Source of the DNA: Branchipolynoe longqiensis
Taxonomy: Eukaryota > Annelida > Polychaeta > Phyllodocida > Polynoidae
Direction of reading: 5' to 3'
Assembly: GCA_030323885.1 (NCBI GenBank)
Contig: CM059200.1
Span: forward strand, 3,293,729 to 3,357,728
Length of the DNA: 64,000 bases
A model generated the notes under the pieces. That model saw nothing but the letters and a program-made list of their open reading frames with translations, did not search any database and was not told where the DNA came from. The position numbers and the translations under genes are program-made. Within the stretch, counting starts at the first letter, position 1, and each line of letters opens with the position of its first letter. Shown one piece after another: positions 51,060 through 62,042 of this stretch.

Positions 51060-51092
<33 letters not shown>
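51028..51092. repeat. (TA)n microsatellite
   Basis: AT repeats with an AGAA interruption. The flank GTGATGTATAACGTATTATG CGAGTATAAA resembles the flank of the TA repeat at 40412-40441, suggesting a shared parent repeat. Confidence 0.85.
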
Positions 51093-51093
<1 letters not shown>

Positions 51094-51351
51094 TATTGAT
51101 AATATATGTGTGATGTATAACGTATTATGCGAGTATAAAAATACAAAGAGAATTGTTTCCATTATATATTATATTATTAATATTATATTATTTGATTACC
51201 ATTGATATTCTCTTTAAGACTCCGCATTTGAGCGGTGGTGCCACCTGTGCCCACCTGCCCTCCATCGTTGTAAGTTTTAAAAATATACGGATTTTCGGTT
51301 CGGAATTATATATTGGCAGAGAGCATTATTATCCTGTACAAAAATACAATA

Positions 51352-51565
51352 CCAAGAAAATCCAAAAAAACTAACATAGGCTACTAACCATACCAACAAA
51401 CTATCTATCTGCTACTGAAATGCAGGCAATCAAATAACTTATCAGCAGCTACTGTTTGATAAGACAACACCAACACTACAGCTGGCCAGCATTGAAAACA
51501 AGCCTGGGTACACGGGCTTACATGCTATGGACAGTATAAATACAGCCTCAATGGAAAAAAAAATA
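51352..51565 (-). mobile_element. Repeat G, inverted copy
   Basis: Minus-strand match to 46178-46402 (for example ACACCAACACTACAGCTGGC and GGACAGTATAAATACAGCCT). Class unknown. Confidence 0.65.
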
Positions 51566-52489
51566 AAAGTTAAATCCTCGGGCGATGGAGTGGGGACAAA
51601 GGTTATGTAATAGAAAAGCAGTGGGTGCCCCACTCGCTGTGTGACATATTAGACTATGGGAGATATATGTTAGTACATAGTGCCCGAGATTAGGACGAGA
51701 TATTCCTATATAAGAGAGAGTTAATGTTTGGTGAAATGTTCCCTCTATGCACCAGAAAGGATGCAAGTGGAGGGAAAAGGACATTTTTAATATATATATT
51801 TTATTGTAACTGTCTGCAAAATCCTGTTACCACTGGGGCCGATGGGCCAGCACACCAGCCATAATGCATACATTATGTACACCACCTGCAGCTGGGTTGT
51901 TGGGTGACCGCTACCCGTGGGAGGGTGCCTGATTGGCTGGCTGTGGGAGGTCCAGTCCCCTGCACCCCCGCGCTCCACCTGACCACACTAGCCTCACTTT
52001 GATATTGATTATTCTGGACACTGCTCCAGACACACTGGGCAGGAACACTCTACTCCTGACTCTTGAGTGAGACACACTCTCTCTTGGGCAGGTACCCAGA
52101 CACTCTGTCTGATGCTACCACCTTTCATATATACAAACTGAGCTGTGTGCAACAACCAGGGGACTCCGGTTCAATGGGCTGTAGGCACTGATTCTGATAC
52201 ATCCTAACTATAGTAATGAGGTTCTGTGTGGACAGAAGGTAAGGGGTCAGGGTGATAGGTCACTAGTAGGTGAACAGGAATTGATGCCAATAAAGTACAA
52301 CATCTTCATTGTCAATCTTTCGTGACTTGTCTTCCCTTTCTTCCGTATGAGTATGTTTGAGAGGGGCATCAGATGTGAACTGACAGACGGTTGTCAGAAC
52401 CCATCTGGGAAGAGTTTTATGGTATTATCTGGTGCTCAGACGGCCGGGCATCCAGAAATATTATAAGGTGTCTGACTCGTATATATGTA
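51566..52489. other. Unique DNA without recognisable gene
   Basis: Balanced composition. No frame with family resemblance and no repeat matches noticed within the window. Confidence 0.4.
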
Positions 52490-52605
52490 TGTATGTGCTT
52501 ACATATAACATCGATGGATAATATATATAGAATATATATATAATACAATATATATAATACATAATATATAATTATATATTCAATATATATTCAATATATA
52601 TTCTG
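52490..52605. repeat. AT-rich (ATATAATACA)n
   Basis: TATATA-rich tract with ATTCAATATAT repeats at its right end. Confidence 0.85.
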
Positions 52606-52610
52606 CATGA

Positions 52611-53599
52611 ATGAACACATGCTGCTGTTGCTGTTATAGCTGTTACTGGTTTCCGCTGCTGCTACTTGTTATTCCTGCTGTTATTGTTCCTGCTGAGGCT
52701 GTTGTTGTTGCTGGTGTTCCTGCTGTTGTTCCTGTTCTTGTTGCTGCTGCTGTTGCTGATATTGTTGCGGTTGCTGCTTTTGTTACTGTTGTTGATGTTG
52801 TTACTGTTGTTGAGGGTGTTGCTGTTGATGTTGATTTGATTATTGTTGCTGTTGTTGCTGCTTTTGTTGGTGTTGTTACTGTTGTTGTTGATGCTGTTGT
52901 TAATGTTGTTACTGCTGCTTCTGTTGTTGCTGCTGTTGCTTCTGTTGTTGCTGCCATGGTTGCTACTGTTGTTTGTGCTGTTGTTGCTGCTATTGTTACT
53001 GTTACTGCTGCTGTTGTTGCTGCTGCTGTTGCTTATGTTTTTGCCTCTGTTGTAGTTGCCATTGCTGCTGTTGTTGTTGCTGCTGGTGTTACTGTTCTTG
53101 TTGCCATTGTTGCTGCTCTTGTTGTTGCTGTTGCTTTTGTTACTGTTGCTGCTATTGTTGCCACTGTTGTTGCTGCTGCTGCTGTTGTTGTTGCTGCTAC
53201 AGCTCCTGCAGGGTGTTGCTGCTGTTACCTTTGTTACTTTTGTTGCTGTTGTTTCTGCTGCTGTTGTTGTTGCTGCTGTTGTTGCTGATACAGCTCCTGC
53301 TGGGTGTTGCTGCTGTTACTGTTGTTGCTGGTTGTTGCTGCTTCTGTTGCTGCTGTTGTTGCTGCTACAGCTCCTGCTGGGTGTTGCTGCTGTTACTGTT
53401 GTTGCTCCTGCTGCTGTTGTTGCTGTTGTTACTGCTGTTGTTGTTGCTAGTGTTGCTGTTGTTGCTGCTGCTGTTGCTGCTACAGCTCCTGCTGGGTGTT
53501 GCTGCTGTTGCCATTGTTGCTGTTGTTGCTTCTGCTGTTGTAGTTACTACAGCTCCTGCTGGGTGTTGCTGCTGTTGCTACTGTTGTTGCTGATGTTAC

Positions 53600-53632
<33 letters not shown>

Positions 53633-54375
53633 TGGGTGTTGCTGCTGTTGCTCTTGTTGCTACTGCTGTTGCTGCTACAGCTCCTGCTGGGTGTTGCTGC
53701 TGTTGCTCTTGTTGCTGCTGTTGTTTGTTGCTACTGTTGCTGCTGCTGTTGTTGTTGCTGCTACAGTTCCTTCTGGGTGTTGCTGCTGTTGCTGTTGTTA
53801 CTGTTGTTGCTACTGTTGTTGCTGTTGTTGCTGCTGTTGTTGCTGCTACAGCTACTGGTGGGTGTTGCTGATGTTGCTCTATTTGCTACTGTTGTTGCTG
53901 CTACAGATACTGGTGGGTGTTCCTGCTGTTGCTCTTGTTGCTACTGTTGTTGCTGCTACATCTCCTGCTGGGTGTTGCTGTTGTTGCTGCTGTTGCTGTT
54001 TGTTGCTGCTTCTGTTGCTGTTGTTGCTGCTGTTGTTGCTGATACAGCTCCTGCTGGGTGTTGCTGCTGTTACTGTTGTTGCTGGTTGTTGCTGCTTCTG
54101 TTGCTGTTGTTGCTGCTGTTGTTGTTGCTGCTACAGCTCCTACTGGGTGTTGCTGCTGTTGCTGTTGTTGTTGCTGCTACAGCTCCTGCTGGGTGTTGCT
54201 GTTGTTACTGTCATTGTTGCTGTTTGTTGCTGCTGCTGTTGCTGTTGTTGCTGCTACAGCTGCTGCTGGGTGTTGCTGCTGTTACTGTTGTTGTTTGTTG
54301 CTGTTTCTGTTGCTGTTGTTGCTGCTGTTGTTGCTGCTACAGCTCCTGCTGGGTGTTGCTGGCTTTGTTGCTATT
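52611..54375. repeat. (GTTGCTGCT)n repeat, ~1.77 kb
   Basis: Composed of GCTGTT and GCTGCT hexamers. From 53195 it also contains about a dozen blocks with CTACAGCTCCTGCTGGGTGT embedded at irregular 60-130-bp spacing. Frames read poly-Leu, Val/Ala or Cys on plus and Thr/Ala or Gln/Asn on minus. The phase changes repeatedly, so none is a gene. Confidence 0.95.
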
Positions 54376-54530
54376 ATTACCTCCATGAGTGGCAATTCCT
54401 ACTGACGTGTGTTACACAGCTTCAGTTCTCACGTACATCAATTTCCATAGCACGTGCCAAAGCAATCTGTTTGAGTCTTTTCAGTCGCACAGTCAGCATA
54501 CCATTTCACATTTTGCCTCAAGGCCAACTT

Positions 54531-54690
54531 ACCAGGCTCGGTGGCCGAATTGGTAGAGCGGGGGCCTCACATGCGGCAGATTGGGAGTTTGGTTCCCAGT
54601 CGAGTCAAACCAATGACTTATCAAATTGATACTTGTCACTTCCTAGCCTGGTGTTTGGCATTAATAGGATAGGGCAAGTACTGGTTAGCT
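54531..54690 (+). mobile_element. SINE-A, 3'-truncated
   Basis: Head ACCAGGCTCGGTGGCCGAAT TGGTAGAGCG with GGTTCCCAGTCGAGTC, then proximal body to GGCAAGTACTGGTTAGCT. Distal body and tail absent. Confidence 0.83.
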
Positions 54691-54883
54691 GTACTTACTT
54701 AGTCTTGTGAGGGGCCTCACTGGAGGAGTTCCGGGTCCGAGGGGACTGGTCGAGGGACTCAACTTTTGCTTATTTAAAAACCCCTATCGCGATTCGAATA
54801 ATTAATGACATTAGGGTGGCTTCTCTATTAGCTGATAATCAACAAGATACTTATGGTTTGGGGGACACTCTGTAGTATCTTTG

Positions 54884-55023
54884 GGTATGCCCTAGCCATT
54901 GGTCAATATATTGATATATAAAAGTTGCCAACCCATTACTCTCTTGTTTCTCTCTTGTCATTTGTAGCCAGAACCTATAGGGCGCATAAAACACTATACG
55001 ACTATAGGCAGCGGAAAATACAC

Positions 55024-55058
<35 letters not shown>

Positions 55059-55310
55059 GTCATTCCCTTTTGAATTTCTCATATCTATATTATTATTGTG
55101 CTCCATGTGCTGCAGAGTTGTGCTGCATCACATGCTGTGGTCCTGGCTGGACTATATAAGCAGCTACTGGGCGTTTGACTCGTCCCACTCTCCACAATTT
55201 TCCTTTTACGGTACGGGTATGGCTGAGCCATTGGTCAATATATTGATATATAAAAGTTGCCAACCCATTACTCTCTTATTTCTCTCTTGTCATTTGTAGC
55301 CAGAACATAT
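54884..55310. repeat. ~90-bp direct repeats 333 bp apart
   Basis: GGGTATGCCCTAGCCATTGG, TCAATATATTGATATATAAA, AGTTGCCAACCCATTACTCT and GTCATTTGTAGCCAGAAC appear at 54884-54978 and again at 55216-55305 with few changes. The repeat holds a TATATAAAAG (TATA-like) and a CCATTGG. It could be a tiny LTR-flanked (TRIM-like) element or a segmental duplication. No primer-binding site is identified. Confidence 0.6.
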
Positions 55311-55316
55311 ATATAT

Positions 55317-55568
55317 GAGTCAGCCTCACGAAAACGGGCCAATCGGTGGTCAATTGAAGATGTCGGCGTCGCAATTCTTTGTTTCATATTAAATTATCCT
55401 AGAAACAAATAAGGTTGTTGTATTTTCTCGACCTTTACATTCAGGATAAATTTAAGGACTTTCCAACACCTCTGTCAATGCTAAATTATAATTATACCGA
55501 TTGACGCCAACATCCCTGCTCGACGCCGACAACTTTCCCCAATTGGCCTCTTTTCGTGATCCTGACCC
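55317..55568. mobile_element. MITE-4 (~252 bp)
   Basis: Left end GAGTCAGCCTCACGAAAACG GGCCAATCGG and right end CCAATTGGCCTCTTTTCGTG ATCCTGACCC are inverted repeats of about 30 bp. ATATATA lies on both sides (possible AT-rich target duplication). GATGTCGGCGTCG and CGACGCCGACA extend the pairing inward. Confidence 0.78.
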
Positions 55569-55582
55569 ATATATATTCTTTT

Positions 55583-55626
55583 AAATGACAGAAACTCAAA
55601 ACCATCGGACTAGACAACTTTAATAG
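55583..55626 (+). mobile_element. MITE-1 terminal fragment
   Basis: AATGACAGAAACTCAAAACC ATCGGACTAGACAACTTTAA: only the right end of MITE-1. Confidence 0.8.
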
Positions 55627-56061
55627 TATTCATTTCCCCCACAGGTGGTGCATACTATCTCCAGTTAGCATTAATCCTGCTAGGAAAGAGTGTGTTCACC
55701 TTACAGGTGAAAATGAGGCTATATGAGCCTTGAGACTTGCTACCAGACGCCATGTTGGAGCCTGGTGCACTGCTGAGTGTAGTGTAAATTACATACAGTA
55801 CTTACAAACACCGGTCCCTCGGGTCCCTTGAGACCCTCCGTTATAGACCCTGGGTGGTTCGTTGCTACTCCACCCCCACCCCCCACCCCCACTCCCACCC
55901 CCACATGTACAACACCCCGCCCCTGTACTACCACCCTAGTGCCCTGGTGAACTGAGCGCACTCTCACAGAACATTCCACATTCTCAGCGTCCCTCGGCAT
56001 CCCTCGGCGTCCCAAGGCATCCCACGCATCCCACCTACCTACAAACAGCCATTGTTACTGT
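55627..56061. other. Unique spacer
   Basis: C-rich (CCCCCACCCCCACTCCCACC) near 55870-55905 and a short repeat GGCATCCCTCGGCGTCCC near 55990-56030. No gene recognised. Confidence 0.4.
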
Positions 56062-56485
56062 AGTAGTCTGCAAGTGATGTGGGGTCAATTCCTGCTTTAG
56101 GCGCGCAATGCTTCCCATTTTCATCATCCACCACAACACTGGTTTCCATGACCACGATCCTGTACAAGCAATGCGCTATATGGTTGTTGAACCTACCCTG
56201 TGTACATATAAGTGCACTGCCTGTAGACTTCTATATGTATATATGTAATTGTAAACATTAACTGACCATTTAAAAGACTTACAATTACAGGGGGATGAGT
56301 GCAGTAGTCTGCACTGACCTCTCAGGCAAGGAGATGCATAGACAGGTGGGCATGGATAGGGTGGTGGCATCAAGGATCCTAGGTGGTCTACTGGTTAGCA
56401 CACTGGCCCGGAATGCAAAGAAATGTGGGTTCGATTCCTGCTCTAGGCGCAGTATTTCCCATTGTCATCACCCCCACAACACTAG
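56062..56485 (+). mobile_element. SINE-B tandem pair, first unit truncated
   Basis: The first unit (56062-56292) lacks most of the A-box side but retains AATGCTTCCCATTTTCATCA, ATCCTGTACAAGCAATGCGC and the end ACTTACAATTACAGGGGGAT. The second unit (56293-56485) starts AGTGCAGTAGTCTGCACTGA and has GATCCTAGGTGGTCTACTGG and GTGGGTTCGATTCCTGCTCT. The organisation matches 39762-40262. Confidence 0.72.
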
Positions 56486-56540
56486 ATGTTTGTTTGTTGT
56501 TTTACGTCCTAGCAACATCTAAGGTCATATCAGGACGGGC
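56486..56540 (-). mobile_element. SINE-A minimal tail insertion with target duplication
   Basis: Only ~42 bp of SINE-A tail (TTTTACGTCCTAGCAACATC TAAGGTCATATCAGGACGGG plus GTTTGTTTGTT) lies between two copies of CACAACACTAGAT. Its edges define the exact 3' end of a SINE-A insertion. Confidence 0.88.
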
Positions 56541-56786
56541 ACAACACTAGATCTTGTACACCCAGGTCATCGCCCATCAAAGTACTAACGAGGCTCCATG
56601 TTGTACAAAACATTCACTTATCAGACGAGAACTGGTGTTTCCAAGGTGACAACAGGCATAGTTTAAACTATTATTCATAGATTTATTTCCAAGCCGGTAA
56701 AATGACACCTGGCGAAGAACAAACAGTTTGGGATGAGGACTGAGAAAAATATAACGGTTTTCATTTGAGTGTACAAAATTTGACAG

Positions 56787-57082
56787 ACCGGATGCAGTGG
56801 CCAAATCGGTAAGTTCTATTCCCGGTCTAGTCAAACCAAAGACTTACAAAATTGGTACTTGTCGCTTTCTAGCCTCATGCTCGGCATTAATAGGATAGGG
56901 CAAGGACTGGTTAGCTCAGCACCAGGATAATGTGACTGAATGGGATATCAGGTCATGGTGCTGGCAGCCTGATTTTCCAGTGGGGCAGCACTATAATGTT
57001 GCCATGAGTGTACACTGTGACAAGTCGGTACCCACTCTGATATGACCTTAGATGTTACACGGTCATAAAACTGCAACAACCA
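56787..57082 (+). mobile_element. SINE-A with perfect 14-bp target duplication
   Basis: ACAAAATTTGACAG occurs immediately before (56773-56786) and after (57083-57096). The head has lost ~25 bp between TGGCCAAATCGGTAAG and TTCCCGGTCTAGTC. Body and tail are complete. This copy fixes the family boundaries: ACCGGATGCAGTGG... to ...GCAACAACCA. Confidence 0.92.
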
Positions 57083-57096
57083 ACAAAATTTGACAG

Positions 57097-57372
57097 TAGA
57101 CGACAAGAAAAATGGATCTGCTATACGATAACAACAGCAGGTAGCATGTCGCCCCAGTACACCTGTGCCCCAAGGGCGGCTTTGCAATGAGCGATAATAT
57201 GTGCGCTGAGTGAAGGTGAGCGATAATGTGTGATGTTGCTAACTCGGCCGCTGTGTATACATACCACTGCTGTCGCCACCACCTGTCCATTAGAGTTCCA
57301 TCCTAACAGGTGCCCCCCGCCCCCCGCCACCCCCACCCACACCCACAACCCTGCAGCCCTCACCTTTAACAC
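57097..57372. other. Unique spacer
   Basis: No gene recognised. C-rich stretch near 57310-57350. Confidence 0.4.
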
Positions 57373-57602
57373 TTAAGGCCCGGTTACATACACGTCAGTG
57401 GATGTAGTTGAACGTAGAGGAGGCTAACGTAGTTGAACGTAGTTGAATGTAGTTGAACGTACAGGAGAAGTATGGATGCCGGTACGTTCAACTACGTTCA
57501 ACTACGTTCAACTACGTTCAACTACGTTCAACTACGTTCAACTACGTTAGCCTCCAATACGTTCAACTACGTCCACTAACGTGTATGTGACCGGGCCTTT
57601 AA
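57373..57602. mobile_element. Foldback/MITE element FB-3 built of GTTCAACTAC repeats
   Basis: AAGGCCCGGTTACATACACG (57375-57394) and CGTGTATGTGACCGGGCCTT (57580-57599) are terminal inverted repeats next to TTAA on both sides (one extra T on the right). Arms consist of TAGTTGAACG on the left and (ACGTTCAACT)n on the right, so nearly all of it can pair. No coding capacity. Confidence 0.85.
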
Positions 57603-57654
57603 CCCGCGAGCACAGGTCAGTAGGAGCCGTCCAAAGTTGTCAACATTTTCACGG

Positions 57655-58350
57655 TAGTACAAAGGGGACTACTTTTCCACCCACCCACCACTCCCATCTC
57701 TCCCCCTCCCAAAGCAGTACACGGGACTACTTTTCCACCCACCCACCACTCCCATCTCTCCCCCTCCCAAAGCAGTACAGGGGATACTTTCCACCACCAC
57801 ACTCCCATCTCTCCCCTCCCAAAGCAGTACAGGGACACTTTCCAACCACCCACCACTCCCATCTCTCCCCTCCCAAAGCAGTACACGGGGACTTACTTTT
57901 CACCCACCCACCACTCCCATCTCTCCCCTCCAAAGCAGTACAGGGGACTACTTTTCACCCACCCCCACTCCCATCTCTCCCCCTCCCAAAGCAGTACACG
58001 GGACTACTTTTCCACCCACCCACCACTCCCATCTCTCCCCCTCCCAAAGCAGTACACGGGACTACTTTTCCACCCACCCACCACTCCCATCTCTCCCCCT
58101 CCCAAAGCAGTACACGGGACTACTTTTCCACCCACCCACCACTCCCATCTCTCCCCCTCCCAAAGCAGTACACGGGACTACTTTTCCACCCACCCACCAC
58201 TCCCATCTCTCCCCCTCCCAAAGCAGTACACGGGACTACTTTTCCACCCACCCACCACTCCCATCTCTCCCCCTCCCAAAGCAGTACACGGGACTACTTT
58301 TCCACCCACCAACCACTCCCATCTCTCCCCCTCCCCTCCCAAAGCAGTAC
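57655..58350. repeat. ~57-bp minisatellite, 12 copies
   Basis: Units of CAAAGCAGTACACGGGACTA, CTTTTCCACCCACCCACCAC, TCCCATCTCTCCCCCTCC. The right seven units are nearly identical; the left units have indels. Confidence 0.95.
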
Positions 58351-58373
58351 ACGTCAACATTTTAACACATACC

Positions 58374-58460
58374 CAGATGGGGTGGCCAAAGGAGTTGAGT
58401 TGGGGGACCTGTCCTGATATGACCTTGGATGTTGCTAGGACATAAAACAACAAACAAACT
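58374..58460 (+). mobile_element. SINE-A, severe internal deletion
   Basis: CAGATGGGGTGGCCAAAGGA GTTGAG (head start) joins directly to CCTGATATGACCTTGGATGT TGCTAGGACATAAAACAACA (tail). The B box and body are gone. Confidence 0.8.
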
Positions 58461-58689
58461 GTGTAATGTGTGTGGGGTGGGGTGGGGGGATGCAATGTTG
58501 CTAACATATCCTATCGATGCGCGTGGAATGTTCATTTGCACCTGCAAAACCATCTGTTTTCATTACGAGTTAGTCTCAGCTACTAATTGTCGTCTGCTGT
58601 CAGTAAGTCGACAGCAGACGATTTAGTGGCGGGAGACGCTGCGCCCGGGCAGATGCCCGAACAGTGGCCGGGCCGGACGCCGGTGCCGG

Positions 58690-58797
58690 ACCCCGGGTGC
58701 TGGATGCCGGGCGCCGGACGTCGGACGTCGGACGCCGGACGTCGGACGTCGGACGCCGGACGTCGGACGTCGGACGCCGGACGTCGGACGCCGGGAG
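58690..58797. repeat. (GGACGCCGGACGTC)n minisatellite
   Basis: CGGACGTCGGACGTCGGACG CC-type repeat, extremely CpG-rich, with ACGT palindromes. Confidence 0.93.
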
Positions 58798-58861
58798 ATG
58801 ATGACGTGTGGACCCCCCCCCCCACACACACACACAGGCTGCGACAAGGCAATGTTTGTTT

Positions 58862-59160
58862 CGTTTGTTTGTTGTTTTACGTTCTAGCAACATGTAAGGT
58901 CATATCAGGATGGGTACCGACTTGTTTCAGTGTGCACTCATGGCGACTTATATAGTGCTGACACACTGGGAGACCAGGCTGCCCCAACCATGACCCAATA
59001 TCCCACTCAGTCACATTTTCCTGATACAGTGCTAACCAGTCCTTGTCCTGTCCTATTAATGCCCAGCGCGCAGGCTGGTAGCGCAAGCATCAATTTGATA
59101 AGTCATTGGTTTGACTCGGCTGGGATTCGAACTCCCGACCTGCCACACGGGAAGCCTACG
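58862..59160 (-). mobile_element. SINE-A, near full length
   Basis: Tail TTTTACGTTCTAGCAACATG, body, and head with GGGATTCGAACTCCCGACCT, ending at GGGAAGCCTACG before the A-box side. Confidence 0.83.
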
Positions 59161-59384
59161 ATAACATCCGGCATACGTGCCAGCATTCCATATTACAACA
59201 ACAACAAAAAACCCAAAACACCACACATGAATAGGAAGCCTGATGCGGAGTGTAATAGTCTGCATGTAATAAAATAAACACATAGAAGTCAGGCTTATCT
59301 ACCAATGGCTTCATGATGGTCCATCATCGCAATCTGCGACATGACAGTCCAAGTAAGCCCTCAGTTATTAGTAGCAGCAGCATC

Positions 59385-60556
59385 TGGGCACCGGTACCAT
59401 ATGAGCACCGGTACCATATGAGCGCCGGTACCATATGATCATCGGTACCAGGTGAGAACCGGTACCAGGTGAGCACCGGTACCATATGAGCATCGATACC
59501 AGATGAGCACCGGTACCATGTGAGCGCCGGTACCATGTGAGCACCGATATCATGTGAGCACCGGTACCATGTGAGCACCGGTACCATATGAGCACCGGTA
59601 CCAGGTGCGAACCGGTACCATGTGAGCGCCAGTACCATGTGAGCATCGGTGCCATGAGAGCACCGGTACCAGGTGAGCATCGGATGTGAGCATCGGAGGT
59701 GAGCACCGGTACCAGGTGAGCACCGTAGCAGATGAGCAGGCAATACCAGATGAGCACCAGTAGCAGATGAGCAGCGGTACCAGGTGAACACCGGTACCAG
59801 GTGAGCACCGGTACCATATGGGCACCGGTACCAGGTGAAAACCGGTACCAGGTGTACACCGGTACCAGGTGAGCAGGCAATACCAGGTGAGCATCGGTAC
59901 CAGGTGAGCACCATTACCAGGTGAGCATCGGAGGTGAGCATCGGTACCAGGTGAGCACCGGTACCAGGTGAACACCGGTACCAGGTGAGCAGGCAGTACC
60001 AGGGAAGCAGGCATTACCAGGTGAGCACCCGTTACCAGGTAAGCACCCGCTACCAGGTAAGCACCCGCTACCAGGTGAGCACCATGACCAGGTGAACACC
60101 CATTACCAGGAGAGCATTCATTAGCAGGTGATCATCCATTACCAGTTGAGTAGCATTACCAGGTGAGCACCCATTACCAGGTGAGCAACCATCACCAGCT
60201 GAGCCCCCGGTACCAGGTGAAAATGTGTTACCAGGTGAGCACCCACTACCAGGTGAGCACCCATTACTAGGTGAGAATGCATTACCAGGTGAGTACCCGT
60301 TACCAGGTGAGCATGCGTTACCAGATGAGTACCCACTACCAGGTGATCACCCATTACCAGTTGAGCACCCATTACCAGGTGAGCAACCATCACCAGCTGA
60401 GCACCTGGTACCAGGTGAAAATGTGTTACCAGGTGAGTACCCACTACCAGGTGAGTACCCATTACCAGGTGAGCATGCATTACCAGATGAGCACCCACTA
60501 CCAGATGAGCATGCGTTACCAGATAAGTACCCATTATCAGGTGAGCACCCTATACC
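59385..60556. repeat. 15-bp minisatellite (GAGCACCGGTACCAG/ATGT)n, ~75 copies
   Basis: Units TGAGCACCGGTACCATA and TACCAGGTGAGCACC. The left half (to about 59990) is dominated by ACCGGTACC palindromes; the right half uses CCCATTACCAGGTGAGCA. Two sub-blocks of ~180 bp (60190-60370 and 60370-60540) repeat the same order of variants. Confidence 0.94.
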
Positions 60557-60991
60557 ACCTGGCTGGACCACGTAAACAGGGTTTCCCTCTCTCATCCCCT
60601 GCCCACCTCAGTTACCAGGCCGGGTCTCTGCCCCCCCCCCCCCCACCTCTCTGCCCCGTCCGCTCAGGGCAGTGCCTCCATCAAGTGAGATTGTTTCGCT
60701 GGGTGCCCGTGTGAGGGGGGGTGTGAGGACGGTTGCTTGTGATGAGGCCGGCAAACCCTCGTCCACTCGTCACACACCGCCAGGCTCCTCCAAACTCTCA
60801 CATTGTGCATAGTGTTGGTCAGCGGATGGGACGCGCTCTACCGCACTGACTTACGATAGTTGCACTTTGCCGAGCTGACATTTTGCTGTTGATTTAAGAA
60901 TATCGTACATAGATGGCCGAGTCTCAGGTCAGACAGACAACCCGTATACTTTTATTGTAGTAATTACTCTGAAAAGACCTTGTCCCAAACA
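60557..60991. other. Unique spacer
   Basis: Poly-C run near 60631-60644, otherwise no feature recognised. Confidence 0.4.
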
Positions 60992-61348
60992 GACCAGACG
61001 GGATGGCAGAATGAGTTGAGCATCCGTCTTCCGCTTTGATCAATCGTGGAATTCAAAACCCATGGGTTAGATAGAACCCTGGTCGAGTCAAACCAATGAC
61101 TTAAAAATGTATACTTGTTGCTTCCTAGCCAGGCGCTCGGTATTATTAGGACAGGCCAAGGTCTGATTGGCTCAGTGTCAGGATAATGTGACTGAGTGGG
61201 ATTATCAGGTTATCGTGCTGGTGGGCCTGGTATTCCAGTAGGGCAGCACTATAAAGTTGCCATGATGGCACACTGTCACAAGTCAGTACCCGCCCTGATA
61301 TGACCTTAGATGTTGCCAGGGCGTAAAACCCCAACCAACCAACTAACC
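60992..61348 (+). mobile_element. SINE-A, full length
   Basis: Head GACCAGACGGGATGGCAGAA TGAGTTGAGC with an insertion around AATTCAAAACCCATGGG, full body, tail ending GGGCGTAAAACCCCAACCAA CC. Confidence 0.87.
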
Positions 61349-61416
61349 TCTTAGCTATAGCGGCGGCTCTACGTAGCTTGTCGTGTAAATCGTCATCATT
61401 ACTCTCATCATTGTTG

Positions 61417-61767
61417 TTAAAGTGGCATAGTCCGATGAAATATCAAATTTTCAAAACCAAACCAATTATCTAGATTTGATTTGACATATCTAACTTAGAT
61501 ACTGATGCAGTTATTAAGCATTTGTTTCTGCGTAGAATGCAATACTGAGTCAATTTAACAGAACCTGTTACTGCAGAAGTCTATGGTGTCAGAGTTTGGG
61601 CGTGGCTTGCCAAAACTAATTTTCCATGTTTGCACTCAAAATATCTCAAAAGTTCACCAGTTGAAATATAAGTAACTTTGAACTAATGTAAAGTAGATAC
61701 TAGTGATCGATCTAATGTATTAACCTCAGAACAAATACACAACTTTACGCAACTTACGCAACTTTAA
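61417..61767 (+). mobile_element. MITE-1, near-complete copy
   Basis: Left end TTAAAGTGGCATAGTCCGAT. The right end is altered to a threefold ACGCAACTTTA-like repeat (61745-61767) in place of the normal terminus, but it ends in TTAA. Closest in sequence to the copy at 15674-16028. Confidence 0.85.
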
Positions 61768-61857
61768 GATTATTCTTATGAGATGATGGAGTCTCCACTT
61801 GGGCTGAGTATATAGCTCAAAGACACTAATTTACAACTACAGGCACACCATTAATTA

Positions 61858-62042
61858 CAGTAAAACCTCTCTATACCGACACCTCCACAGATCGACCTCT
61901 CCCCTATATCGATCACTTTATTTGGGTCCCAACAATACCATTGTAAGGATACTCTAAGTCTAACTCTCTAAACCGACCACCTCCCTAAATGGACCACTTA
62001 AAGTCGGTCCCATGGTGGGGTCGATTTAGAGAGGTTTTACTG
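61858..62042. mobile_element. pogo/Tigger-like MITE, 185 bp, intact
   Basis: Termini CAGTAAAACCTCTCTA and TAGAGAGGTTTTACTG are perfect 16-bp inverted repeats (imperfect pairing continues), flanked by TA on each side. CAGT-starting ends and a TA target are known for the pogo branch of Tc1/mariner. There is no transposase, so it depends on a source elsewhere. Confidence 0.85.

Noticed and set aside
52611..54629. Overlapping poly-Leu, poly-Cys and Val/Ala frames, or poly-Gln on the complement
   Set aside because: Hexamer repeat with frequent phase changes; no stable frame and no flanking coding sequence.
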